Assembly: GCF_019139815.1 (NCBI RefSeq)
Contig: NZ_CP077079.1
Span: 2,604,001-2,668,000 of the forward strand
Reading direction: 5' to 3'
Source of the DNA: Pseudomonas asgharzadehiana
GTDB lineage: Bacteria; Pseudomonadota; Gammaproteobacteria; Pseudomonadales; Pseudomonadaceae
DNA length: 64,000 nt
Shown: positions 36,878 to 45,872 of the stretch, piece by piece
Numbering within the stretch: position 1 is the stretch's first letter
How the letters are laid out: every line of letters begins with the position of its first letter
Notes under the pieces: generated by a model
What the model was told of the DNA's origin: nothing
The model's database searches: none
Seen by the model: only the letters and a program-made list of their open reading frames with translations
Program-made: the position numbers and the translations under genes

Positions 36878-37335
36878 CAGGCGGTCTCCTTCCCGGCGGC
36901 CAGGTCATCCATGGCGGCATGGATGGCATTGTAGGTGCCGCAGCGGCACAGGTTGACCATCGCCGCGTCGATCTGGCCCTTGGTGGGGGCAGGGGTGTGC
37001 TTGAGCAGGGCTGTGGCCGCCATTACCTGGCCGGACTGGCAATAACCGCATTGCGCGACCTGATGCTCGACCCAGGCACTGACCACGCGTTTGCCCACCT
37101 CATCGGCTTCGATGGCTTCGATGGTGGTGATCTCGCGACCGACCACCCCGGCCACTGGCGTCACGCACGAGCGCACCACATTGCCGTCCACCAGCACCGA
37201 GCAGGCGCCGCACTGGGCCAGGCCGCAGCCGTATTTGGTACCGGTCAGGCCCAGATCGTCGCGGATCACCCACAGCAGTGGCGTGTCGGCGTCGGCATCG
37301 ACCTGATAGGCCTTTTGGTTGATACGTAATTCCAT
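36877..37335 (-). CDS. 2Fe-2S subunit of the periplasmic molybdenum oxidoreductase (IorA-like)
   Basis: 152 residues, the usual length. Plant-ferredoxin type cluster cysteines at 37, 42, 45 and 57, and the second cluster at 96, 99, 130 and 132 ('CGYCQSGQ', 'CRCG'). It carries electrons from Mo to the cytochrome subunit. It has no own signal and is expected to be exported as a complex with the Tat-bearing large subunit. First gene of a three-gene operon. Confidence 0.93.
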   Translation of the reverse strand: MELRINQKAYQVDADADTPLLWVIRDDLGLTGTKYGCGLAQCGACSVLVDGNVVRSCVTPVAGVVGREITTIEAIEADEVGKRVVSAWVEHQVAQCGYCQSGQVMAATALLKHTPAPTKGQIDAAMVNLCRCGTYNAIHAAMDDLAAGKETA

Positions 37336-37525
37336 GGCGGGCTCACCTGCTGATCATCGGTTGGTGGTGCGGGTTTCTTATAGGAGGGTGCGACCGCAGG
37401 TCGCCCATCGTCGAACTCTAGACTACGGCGCAAGGGCTATCTATCTGATGGGGCTCAAGTTCAGAGGATCAGGCAAGTATTCAACAGGATTGGGTGACTG
37501 CGTCGGGCTTTGGTGGTTGGCTGCC

Positions 37526-37604
37526 TGTGTGGGAGGGGGCTTGCCCCAATGCCAGTCAGTCAAGCGCAGATCCCCTGTGGGAGGGGGCTTGCTCCCGATA
37601 GCAG
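37526..37604. repeat. Two REP units in direct orientation
   Basis: TGTGGGAGGGGGCTTGC occurs twice (about 37526-37552 and 37574-37604), the second continuing into CTCCCGATAGCAG, the full Pseudomonas REP core. They follow the promoter side of the molybdenum oxidoreductase operon. Confidence 0.8.
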
Positions 37605-37639
37605 CCTGACAGCCGGCCAGGATGTTGGATCAGATCGAG

Positions 37640-37995
37640 TACATATCCGTTGCTGCGGTAACGGCCACTTAGGGTTACGCCCTTACGGCGTGTCACTTTT
37701 GTAAAGTCCGGAAGCCGGCCCAGACAAAAGTAACCAAAAAGCCTTCGCCCCAACACTCGGCACCTCGCTCAGGCTCGGTGTGCCCGTAATCCGACATTGA
37801 TTTGGGGGCCGCCGCCACGCGCCATCCATGGCGCGGGGCGGCTAAACCGGCATCCCTGCCGGTTTGCCCCCCCAATCAATATCGAATTTCGGCCAGCATG
37901 TTTGACGGGGCGATCCAAGATCAAGATCAAAAGCGCGGCGGCCTTAGAGCCGACCGGTATGCAACGCCGAACGTGCTGCAAATGTGGGTGGGGCG
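37640..37995. repeat. Structured intergenic repeat, no credible gene
   Basis: This 350-base stretch holds several palindromes: GCGCCATccATGGCGC (37819-37834) and AAACCGGCatcccTGCCGGTTT (37845-37866), plus the segment 'GGTTACGCCCTTACGGCGTG' near 37672. From memory, similar mosaics recur between genes in P. fluorescens-group genomes. Short ORFs on both strands here look like by-products of the repeat and are not called. The wider gap 37336-38108 shows no other gene. Confidence 0.55.
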
Positions 37996-38009
37996 GTGCG
38001 ATGATTCGA

Positions 38010-38095
38010 CTTGCTCCCGATAGCGGTGAATCAGTCACGTGACTTTCTTCTGACCCACCGCTATCGGGAGCAAGCCCCCTCCCACAATGGCCTGT
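38010..38095. repeat. REP doublet, inverted
   Basis: CTTGCTCCCGATAGCGG (38010-38026) and its exact complement (38058-38074) form a 17-bp inverted repeat, continuing on the right to CCCCCTCCCACA. It lies just after the LysR gene's stop and may stabilise or terminate its message. Confidence 0.85.
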
Positions 38096-38108
38096 CGGTC
38101 ATCGACAC

Positions 38109-39008
38109 TCACGCCCAGCCCTCGCGCACCGCGCTGCGAATCCCTTCCAGCAACATGGCAAACGCCGGGTTGTCATTGTCTTCGCGCCAGATCAGGTGCA
38201 GTTCGCTCTGTGCGCCTTCGCCCAGGTCGATGTCGCGGAACATGACGTTCTTGAACACCACGCTGCTGGCGCAACGCGGCACCAGGGCCAGGCCCATGCC
38301 GGCGTTGACCAGCGCGAGGATGGTCAGTGACGAGCCCAGCCACTGTACGTATTGCGGCGCGACGCGGGCCGAGCGCAGCAGGCCGGTGAGCAGTTCGTTG
38401 AACGGCGGGTAGGCGGCGTGGGCGTACATCAAAAAGGGCTGCGCATCCAGGTCCTGCACGCTCACCGTATCGGCGTGTGCCAGCCGATGGCTGCTCGGCA
38501 CCGCCAGTACAAACGGTTCGCGCACCAGGCATTCGGTGGCGTAGCCCGGTTCCAGCAGCGGTGCGCGGACGATGCCGAGGTCGATACGCCGGGCGCGCAG
38601 GGCTTCGTATTGCTGGTAGGTGTTCATCTCCGACAGGTCGATCTTCACCTGCGGCTGCTTGAGCCGCGCTTCGGCGATCACCTTGGGCAGGAACTCATAC
38701 ACCGCGCTGCCGACGAAGCTGATATTGACCGTGCCGATATCGCCTTCGGCAAAGCGCCGCGCGGTGATGGCCGCTTGCTGGGCGCGTTCGAGCAGGTTCT
38801 GCGCCTCGATGAAAAAGGCCCGGCCGGCGGCGGTGAGCGCGACGCTGCGGGTGGTGCGGGTAAACAGTTCCACCCCCAGGTGATGCTCCAGCAACTGGAT
38901 CTGCCGGCTCAGTGGCGGCTGGGTCATGTTCAGCCGTTCGGCGGCGCGGCGAAAATTCAGCTCGGTGGCCACGGTGGTGAAGCAGCGCAATTGCGTCATC
39001 TCAAACAT
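38109..39008 (-). CDS. LysR-family regulator of the glucarate genes
   Basis: 299 residues. Helix-turn-helix 'NFRRAAERLNMTQPPLSRQIQLLEHHLG', then 'ALTAAGRAF', and an effector domain of the BenM/CatM-like branch. Divergent from the MFS transporter/glucarate dehydratase pair, the classical layout of a LysR activator and its target. It likely responds to glucarate or galactarate. The gap contains a loose inverted repeat ATCTAA/TTAGAT on either side of the centre. Confidence 0.88.
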   Translation of the reverse strand: MFEMTQLRCFTTVATELNFRRAAERLNMTQPPLSRQIQLLEHHLGVELFTRTTRSVALTAAGRAFFIEAQNLLERAQQAAITARRFAEGDIGTVNISFVGSAVYEFLPKVIAEARLKQPQVKIDLSEMNTYQQYEALRARRIDLGIVRAPLLEPGYATECLVREPFVLAVPSSHRLAHADTVSVQDLDAQPFLMYAHAAYPPFNELLTGLLRSARVAPQYVQWLGSSLTILALVNAGMGLALVPRCASSVVFKNVMFRDIDLGEGAQSELHLIWREDNDNPAFAMLLEGIRSAVREGWA

Positions 39009-39115
39009 TGATCTAATTCCGGTATCAATCGCATGTCAGGTTAGATTAGACGGGAACAATCCTCGGCGTCCATCATCGACTCGTCCCTTAAAAAAACAAT
39101 CAATGGGAGTTGCCC

Positions 39116-40468
39116 GTGGATATCCTCCAGAGTCCGCCAGACCCGACCGTGCTTGCCCGCGCGGCGGCCAAGGTCAAGCGCCATGTGCTGCCGCTGTTCG
39201 TGGTGATGTTCATCGTCAATTACATCGATCGGGTCAATATCGGTTTCGTACGCAGCCATATGGAAACCGACCTGGGCATCGGCGCGGCGGCCTACGGCTT
39301 GGGGGCCGGGTTGTTTTTTATCGGCTACGCGATCTTCGAAGTGCCCTCCAACCTGCTGCTGCAGCGCTACGGCGCGCGGGCTTGGCTGACGCGCATCATG
39401 TTCACCTGGGGCGCGGCGGCGATGGCGATGGCGTTTGTGCGCGGGGAAACCAGCTTCTATATCTTGCGGTTCATCCTGGGCGCCGCCGAGGCCGGTTTCT
39501 TCCCCGGCATCATCTATTACTTCACACAATGGTTGCCGGCCAGCGAGCGCGGCAAGGCCATGGCGATTTTTCTCAGTGGTTCGGCCATCGCCTCGGTGAT
39601 CTCCGGGCCGGTGTCGGGGGCGTTGCTTAATGTCAGCGGTCTTAACCTGCACGGCTGGCAGTGGATGTTCCTGATCGAAGGTTTTGCTTCCATCGCGCTC
39701 TGTGGGTGTGTGTGGTTCTGGTTGCAGTCCCACCCGCAGCAGGCCAAGTGGCTCAGCGACGACGAAAAACACGCGCTGGTCAGCGCCATTGCGCTTGAGC
39801 AGCAGGCACGCGAGGCGAGCCAGAGCGTGCGGCCATCGATGTTCAAGCTGCTGGCCGACAAACAGATCGCGCTGTTCTGCTTTATTTACTTTTCCATCGC
39901 CCTGACCATCTACGGCGCCACGTTCTGGTTGCCGAGCATGATCAAGAAAATGGGCAATCTGGGCGACTTCCAGGTGGGCTTGTTCAACTCGATTCCGTGG
40001 TTGATTTCGATCGTCGCCATGTACGGGTTCGCATCCCTGGCCAGCAAGTGGAAACACCAGCAGGCGTGGGTGTCGCTGATGCTGGTGATCGCCGCGTTCG
40101 GCATGTTCATGTCCACCACCGGCGGGCCGGTGTTTGCCTTCGTCGCCATCTGTTTTGCCGCGATCGGCTTCAAGGCGGCTTCGGCGCTGTTCTGGCCGAT
40201 CCCTCAGGGCTACCTGGATGCGCGCATTGCGGCGGCGGTAATTGCCTTGATCAATTCGGTGGGCAACCTGGGCGGTTTCGTGGCGCCCACCACTTTCGGG
40301 TTGCTGGAGCAGACCACCGGGTCCATCGAGGGTGGTTTGTATGGCCTCGCCGCGACCTCGCTGGTGGCTGCGGTGATGGTGTTCTTTGCCCGCGCCACGC
40401 CTCGAGGGCCAACTCCTTCTTCTCATCATCACGCCATGCGTCCAGGTCCACAGGGAGCCGCCTCTTGA
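39116..40468 (+). CDS. MFS aldarate transporter (anion:cation symporter family)
   Basis: 450 residues from GTG 39116, preceded by GGGAG at 6 bases; a TTG at 39110 falls inside the ribosome site and is rejected. Twelve membrane segments. 'NYIDRVNIGFV' and 'ERGKAMAIFLSGSAIASVISGPVSGALL' are hallmarks of the ACS family that moves glucarate, galactarate, galactonate or phthalate. Cotranscribed and overlapping with glucarate dehydratase, so a glucarate/galactarate:H+ symporter (GudP-like) is most likely. Confidence 0.88.
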   Translation: MDILQSPPDPTVLARAAAKVKRHVLPLFVVMFIVNYIDRVNIGFVRSHMETDLGIGAAAYGLGAGLFFIGYAIFEVPSNLLLQRYGARAWLTRIMFTWGAAAMAMAFVRGETSFYILRFILGAAEAGFFPGIIYYFTQWLPASERGKAMAIFLSGSAIASVISGPVSGALLNVSGLNLHGWQWMFLIEGFASIALCGCVWFWLQSHPQQAKWLSDDEKHALVSAIALEQQAREASQSVRPSMFKLLADKQIALFCFIYFSIALTIYGATFWLPSMIKKMGNLGDFQVGLFNSIPWLISIVAMYGFASLASKWKHQQAWVSLMLVIAAFGMFMSTTGGPVFAFVAICFAAIGFKAASALFWPIPQGYLDARIAAAVIALINSVGNLGGFVAPTTFGLLEQTTGSIEGGLYGLAATSLVAAVMVFFARATPRGPTPSSHHHAMRPGPQGAAS

Positions 40469-41739
40469 AAATTGTCCGCGTTACCGTCACCCCGATTGCT
40501 TTCCGTGACCCGCCATTGCTCAACGCCAGCGGTATTCACGAACCCTTCGCGCTGCGTTCGATCATCGAGATCGAGAGCGACACCGGCTACATCGGCCTCG
40601 GCGAGAGCTATGGCGATGCCCCGGCGCTGGCGATCCAGCAACAGGTGCAGTCGCAGCTGATCGGGCTCGATCCGTTCAACCTCAACCAACTGCGCGCCAT
40701 TGTGCAAGCCACGGTGGCGGCGCATAAACCGGCAAGCCTGGCCGGTGCCGAGCTGGCGCCGGGCTCCCACGCGAGCAAGGCGGTGAGCAATGCCTATTCG
40801 GCGTTCGAGGTGGCGTTTCTCGACTTGCAGGCGCATTCGCTGAATGTACCGCTGGTGGACCTGCTCGGTGGCGCGGTTCGCGATCGGATCCCGTTCAGTG
40901 CCTACCTGTTCTTTAAATACGCCCAGCACATCGACTCGCCCTACAAGCCCGACAGTTGGGGCGAAGCGCTCAACGAAGAACAGATCGTCGCCCAGGCCCG
41001 GCGCATGCTCGAAACCTACGGCTTCAAAAGCATCAAGCTCAAGGCCGGGGCCCTGGAGCCCGAACATGAAGTGGCGTGCATCAAGGCCTTGAAGAAAGCT
41101 TTCCCCGGCGTGCCATTGCGCATCGACCCGAACGCCAACTGGTCGCTGGAAACCTCGATTCGCATGGCTGAACTTCTTGGTGACGACCTGCAATATTACG
41201 AAGACCCGACCCCCGGCCTGGACGGCATGGCCGAGCTGCACAAACGCACCGGCTTGCCCCTGGCGACCAATATGGTCGTGACCGACTTTGACGAATTTCG
41301 GCGCAGCGTGGCCTTGGACAGCGTGCAGATCGTACTCGCCGACCACCACTATTGGGGCGGCCTGCGTGACACACAGGTGCTGGCGAAGATGTGCCAGACC
41401 TTTGGCCTGGGCGTGTCGATGCATTCCAATTCACACCTGGGCATTAGCCTGATGGCCATGGCCCACGTAGCCGCGTCGGTGCCCAACCTCGACTACGCCT
41501 GCGACACCCATTACCCGTGGCAGGAACCGGACGAGGAAGTGATCAAGGGCGGCAAATTGCCGATCATCGATGGCTGCGTGCAGGTCACCCGCGCACCGGG
41601 GCTGGGCCTGGAACTGGACCATGACCAGTTGGGCATGCTGCACGATCAATACCTGAGCTGCGGCATTCGCCAGCGCGACGATGTGAAACAGATGCGGCGT
41701 TATCAACCGGACTGGAAAACCGTCAAACCACGTTTTTGA
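40465..41739 (+). CDS. gudD: Glucarate dehydratase
   Basis: 424 residues starting at TTG 40465, which overlaps the transporter stop (TTGA). GGGAG lies 7 bases upstream and the N-terminus 'KIVRVTVTPIAFRDPPLLNASGIHEP' is that of GudD. Enolase-superfamily active site: KxK at 191-193, metal ligands Asp221, Glu246 and Asn269, and the Asp293/His320 dyad. The Asn ligand is diagnostic of the glucarate dehydratase group. It converts D-glucarate to 5-keto-4-deoxyglucarate. Any longer reading from upstream lies within the transporter gene. Confidence 0.93.
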   Translation: MKIVRVTVTPIAFRDPPLLNASGIHEPFALRSIIEIESDTGYIGLGESYGDAPALAIQQQVQSQLIGLDPFNLNQLRAIVQATVAAHKPASLAGAELAPGSHASKAVSNAYSAFEVAFLDLQAHSLNVPLVDLLGGAVRDRIPFSAYLFFKYAQHIDSPYKPDSWGEALNEEQIVAQARRMLETYGFKSIKLKAGALEPEHEVACIKALKKAFPGVPLRIDPNANWSLETSIRMAELLGDDLQYYEDPTPGLDGMAELHKRTGLPLATNMVVTDFDEFRRSVALDSVQIVLADHHYWGGLRDTQVLAKMCQTFGLGVSMHSNSHLGISLMAMAHVAASVPNLDYACDTHYPWQEPDEEVIKGGKLPIIDGCVQVTRAPGLGLELDHDQLGMLHDQYLSCGIRQRDDVKQMRRYQPDWKTVKPRF

Positions 41740-41757
41740 AGCAGGTCGCTTGGTGTT

Positions 41758-41797
41758 GCCCGTGAGTGCATGTGGGTGCGCTTGCGGGCTTTTTTTG
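41758..41797 (+). terminator. Rho-independent terminator after gudD
   Basis: GCCCG (41758-41762) pairs with CGGGC (41785-41789), extended by inner AGTGC/GCGCT pairing, and is followed by T8 (41790-41797). It ends the transporter/dehydratase transcript before the converging receptor gene. Confidence 0.85.
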
Positions 41798-41821
41798 TGT
41801 GGCCTTGACTGTCGGTCTCGA

Positions 41822-44185
41822 TCAGAAATCAACCGTAGCCGACAACGACAACGTGCGTGGCGAGCCTTGGGAAAACGCGCCGTATGAGGCAACGCCTGAC
41901 CAATACTGGCGATCGAACAGGTTCTGTACCGTGGCGCGAAATGTGGTTGGCTGTTCGGCGATGCGGGTGCTGAAGCGCGCGCCGATATCGAAGCGTGTCC
42001 AGGCATCGAGCTGTTGCGTGTTGGCCTGGTTGGCGTACTGGCGGGCGGTATAGAGCGCGCCGCTGGTGAGCGTCAGGCCCTCGACCCATGGCGTGTCCCA
42101 TTCGGCCCACAGGTTGGCTTGCACCTTGGGCACACCCACCGGTGCGTTGCCTTGGTTGGCGGCATTCGCGGTCTTGGTCAGTCGCGCGTCCAGCAGGGTC
42201 ACGCCGCCGAGCAGGCGCGTGCCTTGGGTGACTTCGCCAGACACGCTCAGTTCGAGGCCGCGGTTGCGCTGTTGGCCCTGTACCGAAAAGCGCCCGGCGG
42301 CCAATTCGCCGCTGGGCTTGTGGATCTGGAACAGTGCGAGGGTCGACATGAACGTGCCGTAGTCGATCTTGACCCCGACTTCGTGTTGTTTGGACACGTA
42401 AGGCGCAAAGACCTCCCCCGCGTTCGCGGCATTGGAGGGCGCCACGTCACCTTTGCTCAGGCCTTCGAGAGCGTTGTAGTAGAACGCCACATGCTCCCAG
42501 GGCTTGAGCACCACGCCAAACAGCGGTGTGATCTGGCTGTCGTCATAGGCGCTGGTGACGGCGCCTGCGTTGTTGTAGTTGCTCGATTGGATACGCTGCT
42601 GGCGCAGGCCGAGGGTGATCTGCGCCCGCTGGTCGAGTATCGACAAGGTGTCGGCGATGGCGACGCCGGAGAGTTCGGAGGCCGAGACTTTGGGCATATC
42701 CGGCTTGGCAATCGACGGTTCTGGCCGGTTCACCGGGTGATAGATATTCGACAGTACCGGCGCACCAGAAATGATCCCCCGCGACAGTTCATCGCGATAA
42801 CGGCTGGCCTGTAGCGTGCTGCGGTGGCTGATCGGCCCCGTGTCAAAGCGCAGCCATGCTCCGACGTCGACCGTGTAGCGCTGCACGTTGAAGCGGTAGT
42901 AGCCGGGGATCGACGAGGTGTCGCCGGCGGCGTTGACGATGCTCGGGGTCTGGTCGGACAGGCGCGCCACGGCCGATTTGCCGCCGCCGGCGTGGGCGAA
43001 CACGGTGAGGGCCTCGGTGAGGTCGTATTCGCCGCTGAGCAAAGCCGATTTGTCCCGGGTGCGCGACCAGCCCCAGTCCTGACTGACGTTGGTGCGGCCG
43101 TTGGCGGCGGTTGGGATGGCCACGTCGCTATCGATCAGGAACGGGCGGGAGGCCGCATCGAAGGTCTCTTGCTGGGAGATCAGGTCGAGGCTGGTACGCA
43201 GGCGTTCACCCTGGTAGTCCAGAGACAGGGCGCCGATGTCGATATTGCGCGACTGTTGGTCGATCACCGTGTCGCCATTCTGCACGCTGGCATTGATGCG
43301 TACGCCCAAGCGCCGCGCCTCGCCAAGCCGTCGGCTGATATCGAGGTGGTTGCCCCAGTGCGCATCCTGGGCGTAGCTGGCGGTATAACGGGTCAGGTCT
43401 TCATCGAGAGAGCGCTTGGGCACGATGTTGATCACCCCGCCTACCGCGCTGTTGGGCGCCATACCGTACAGCAGCGCGCCGGGGCCCTTGACCACTTCGA
43501 TGCGCTCGGCGTAATCGGTAAACACGCGGTAATTGGATGCCACGCCGTACACACCGTCGAATGCCAACTCGCCGAGGTTGCCTTCACCTACCGGAAAACC
43601 ACGGATGAAAAACGAGTCGACAATGCCGCCCGTCTGCCCGGTGGAGCGTACCGAGGAATCGCGTTCCAGCACATCGCCCACGGTGGTCGCCTGCTGGTCC
43701 TTGATCAGCGCCGCGCTGTAGGTGCTGACGCTGAAAGGCGCGTCCATGATGTCGGTATTGCCGAGCATGCCCAGGCGTCCACCGGTGGCCACTTGGTTGC
43801 CGGAGTACAGCGGTGGCAGGCTGTTGGTGCGTGGCTCGACGCCGCTGACCGTGGTGTCCGACAGCGTGACTTGGCGCAATACGAGGGTGTAGCTGCCGTC
43901 GTTGCGCAGTACCGCCTCCAGGCCGCTGCCGGCCAGCAACCGGCTCATGGCTTGCCGGGGCGAGTAGTTACCGGACAAACCCGGGCTGGTCAGGCCTTCG
44001 GTGAGGGCAGGGAGGAACGACAGGGCAATCCCGGCCTCCATGGCAAAACTCGACAGCGTGGCTCCGAGCGGGCCGGGGGCAATCTGATAAGCACGCACCC
44101 GCGCCGTCTCCAATGGCGCCGGCACGTCCGCCAGGGCGGTACCGGCCAGGGCCAGGCTGAGCAGCGCGCTGCGAATGACAAGCAT
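41822..44185 (-). CDS. TonB-dependent siderophore receptor with STN signalling domain
   Basis: 787 residues from ATG 44185. Signal peptide ('VIRSALLSLALAGTALA'), STN domain (about 30-105, 'YQIAPGPLGATLSSFAMEAGIALSFLP'), plug (about 145-265, 'SVRSTGQTGGIVDSFFIRGF'), 22-strand barrel and terminal 'LSATVDF'. The STN domain marks it as a transducer that signals to FecR and the ECF sigma factor encoded just upstream on the same strand. It resembles FhuE/FoxA-type receptors for hydroxamate siderophores, but the ligand is not assigned. A paralogue without STN is encoded from 45947. Confidence 0.92.
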   Translation of the reverse strand: MLVIRSALLSLALAGTALADVPAPLETARVRAYQIAPGPLGATLSSFAMEAGIALSFLPALTEGLTSPGLSGNYSPRQAMSRLLAGSGLEAVLRNDGSYTLVLRQVTLSDTTVSGVEPRTNSLPPLYSGNQVATGGRLGMLGNTDIMDAPFSVSTYSAALIKDQQATTVGDVLERDSSVRSTGQTGGIVDSFFIRGFPVGEGNLGELAFDGVYGVASNYRVFTDYAERIEVVKGPGALLYGMAPNSAVGGVINIVPKRSLDEDLTRYTASYAQDAHWGNHLDISRRLGEARRLGVRINASVQNGDTVIDQQSRNIDIGALSLDYQGERLRTSLDLISQQETFDAASRPFLIDSDVAIPTAANGRTNVSQDWGWSRTRDKSALLSGEYDLTEALTVFAHAGGGKSAVARLSDQTPSIVNAAGDTSSIPGYYRFNVQRYTVDVGAWLRFDTGPISHRSTLQASRYRDELSRGIISGAPVLSNIYHPVNRPEPSIAKPDMPKVSASELSGVAIADTLSILDQRAQITLGLRQQRIQSSNYNNAGAVTSAYDDSQITPLFGVVLKPWEHVAFYYNALEGLSKGDVAPSNAANAGEVFAPYVSKQHEVGVKIDYGTFMSTLALFQIHKPSGELAAGRFSVQGQQRNRGLELSVSGEVTQGTRLLGGVTLLDARLTKTANAANQGNAPVGVPKVQANLWAEWDTPWVEGLTLTSGALYTARQYANQANTQQLDAWTRFDIGARFSTRIAEQPTTFRATVQNLFDRQYWSGVASYGAFSQGSPRTLSLSATVDF

Positions 44186-44226
44186 GGAAGGCAGCCCTAT
44201 GGATAAGAGGGAAGGGGGCTTGTGTT

Positions 44227-44255
44227 TGCCAGTCGAGATCAAAAAAAGTATCACC
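44227..44255 (-). promoter_or_regulatory. Putative ECF sigma promoter before the STN receptor
   Basis: On the minus strand GGTGATACTTTTT begins a 29-base element ending TCGACTGGCA. It equals the element at 45873-45901 at 22 of 29 positions with identical spacing. It lies between the FecR stop and the receptor start, 42 bases before the ATG. Confidence 0.65.
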
Positions 44256-44280
44256 CGGCGCGGATTTATTGTTGCGGCTG

Positions 44281-45249
44281 TCAGGCCGGGGACAGGGTGA
44301 CCCAATAGCCGTTCAGATGGCCGCTGGCGAGAACCGGGTAGGTTTGCACCAGCATGTTCAAGGTGCGCTGGGTGTCGGCGATGGGGAACGCGCCGGAAAT
44401 GCGCAGGTCGGCAATCGCCGGGTCATAGCGCACGAAGCCACGGCGATAGCGCGTCAGTTCGGCGACAAAGTCGGCCAGGCGCATGTTGTCCGCCATCAGC
44501 ATGCCTTGGGTCCAGGCACCGACATTGCGATCCGTGGGGCTGAGCGCGCCCCAATGTTGAGTGGAAAAGTCTATGCGTTGCCCGGCGTTGACGATCAACG
44601 GCGGCCGCTGGTCGTTTTCGGCCAGCACTACTTTAACGGCACCTTCGAGCACAGCCAGGTGGGTACGTTCGTTCAGTTCGCGCACGGTAAAACGCGTGCC
44701 CAGGGCCTGCAGGCGGCCCTCGCGCGTGCTGACCAGAAACGGGCGTGCGGTGTCTGCGGCAGTCTGCACCAGGATTTCGCCTTCGCGCAGGTGCAGCAGG
44801 CGTTGCTGGCTGTCGAACAGCACGTCGATGGCGGTGTCGGTGTTGAGGGTCACGCGCGAGCCGTCCGCCAGGGTCAGTTCGCGGCGTTCGCCGACGCGGG
44901 TGCGGTGGTCGGCTGTCCATTGCTGGGACTGTGTCAGCTTCCAACTGCCCCAGCCTACCGGCATCACCGCCAACAGCAGCGCCAGTTTGCCCAGGGCGGC
45001 GCGGCGTTGCGGGTTGCTTGGGCGGTCCAGGGTCGACATCGCCAGGGACGGCGGCAGGCCACCGAGCGTGCTTTGCAGCAATTGGGCCCGAGCCCAGGCG
45101 CGAGCGCGTTCGGGGCTGCTGACCTTCCAGCGTTCCCATTCGGCGCGCTCGCTGGCGCTCAGGTCGGTTTCGCTCAGGCGCATCAGCCACTCGGCGGCTT
45201 CTTCCAGAACATCGGCGGGCAGCGGCGGTTCCTTGCCCAGGCTGAGCAC
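44281..45249 (-). CDS. FecR-family anti-sigma/sigma regulator
   Basis: 322 residues from GTG 45249, directly after the sigma factor stop. The N-terminal cytoplasmic anti-sigma part ('AAEWLMRLSETDLSASERAEWERWKVSSPERARAWARAQ') is followed by one membrane helix (about 86-103, 'LGKLALLLAVMPVGWGSW') and a periplasmic FecR domain ('RRELTLADGSRVTLNTDTAI', 'TRFTVREL'). It relays receptor occupancy to the ECF sigma factor, probably through proteolysis as in FoxR/FpvR. Confidence 0.92.
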   Translation of the reverse strand: MLSLGKEPPLPADVLEEAAEWLMRLSETDLSASERAEWERWKVSSPERARAWARAQLLQSTLGGLPPSLAMSTLDRPSNPQRRAALGKLALLLAVMPVGWGSWKLTQSQQWTADHRTRVGERRELTLADGSRVTLNTDTAIDVLFDSQQRLLHLREGEILVQTAADTARPFLVSTREGRLQALGTRFTVRELNERTHLAVLEGAVKVVLAENDQRPPLIVNAGQRIDFSTQHWGALSPTDRNVGAWTQGMLMADNMRLADFVAELTRYRRGFVRYDPAIADLRISGAFPIADTQRTLNMLVQTYPVLASGHLNGYWVTLSPA

Positions 45250-45765
45250 TTATTCGACCCGCATCAGGCATTGCATGAACGCCTGTTTCATGTAGCGCTT
45301 GATGGTGATCAGCGACACGCCCAGTTGCTCGGCGATGGCCTGGTATTGGAGACCGTGGAGCTGCGACAGCAGGAACGCACGCTTGACCAGCGGCGGCAGC
45401 GCGTCGAGCATCGCGTCGATTTCGTGCAGGGTCTCCAGCACGATGAAGTGCGCTTGCGGTGACGGCACCTCGTGGGCCGGGACACTGGCGAGCGCTTCCA
45501 GGTACGCACGCTCCAACGCCTTGCGCTGGTACCAGTTGACCAGGATGCCCTTGGCCACGCAGGTCAGATAAGCGCGGGGCTGGTCGATCACCGTGACCTG
45601 GGAGGCGAGGATGCGGGTGAAGGTGTCCTGGGCCAGGTCCGCCGCATCCATGGCGTTGCCGAGTTTGCGTTTGAGCGTGGCGTACAGCCAGCCGTGATGG
45701 CCGCTGTACAGCGCCTCGATTGCACGCAGGTGAGAGGTGTTGGGGGCGGGGAGGCTGTCGCTCAT
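45250..45765 (-). CDS. ECF sigma factor, FecI-like (iron starvation type)
   Basis: 171 residues. Region 2 ('LYSGHHGWLYATLKRKLGNAMDAADLAQDTFTRIL') and region 4 ('AFLLSQLHGLQYQAIAEQLGVSLITIKRYMKQAF') are complete. First gene of the sigma/FecR/receptor operon. It should direct RNA polymerase to the two receptor promoters sharing GGTGATACTTTTT. Its own promoter is in the gap with the divergent receptor, where an inverted repeat AGTATTCCCAATACT (45789-45803) lies 24 bases upstream of the start. Confidence 0.92.
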   Translation of the reverse strand: MSDSLPAPNTSHLRAIEALYSGHHGWLYATLKRKLGNAMDAADLAQDTFTRILASQVTVIDQPRAYLTCVAKGILVNWYQRKALERAYLEALASVPAHEVPSPQAHFIVLETLHEIDAMLDALPPLVKRAFLLSQLHGLQYQAIAEQLGVSLITIKRYMKQAFMQCLMRVE

Positions 45766-45872
45766 GGTGCGGATTCGTGCAACTGAGAAGTATTCCCAAT
45801 ACTAAATGACAACCGCCGCGCATTGCAATCGCGCACGCGGCGACCGCCTGGTTCGAAAGAAAACGCAGGGCA

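Noticed and set aside
37526..38095. Possible CRISPR-like repeats
   Set aside because: The repeats are palindromic REP units without regular spacing or unique spacers.
39997..40464. N-terminal extension of glucarate dehydratase
   Set aside because: It lies out of frame within the transporter gene; TTG 40465 with GGGAG and the family N-terminus decide the start.
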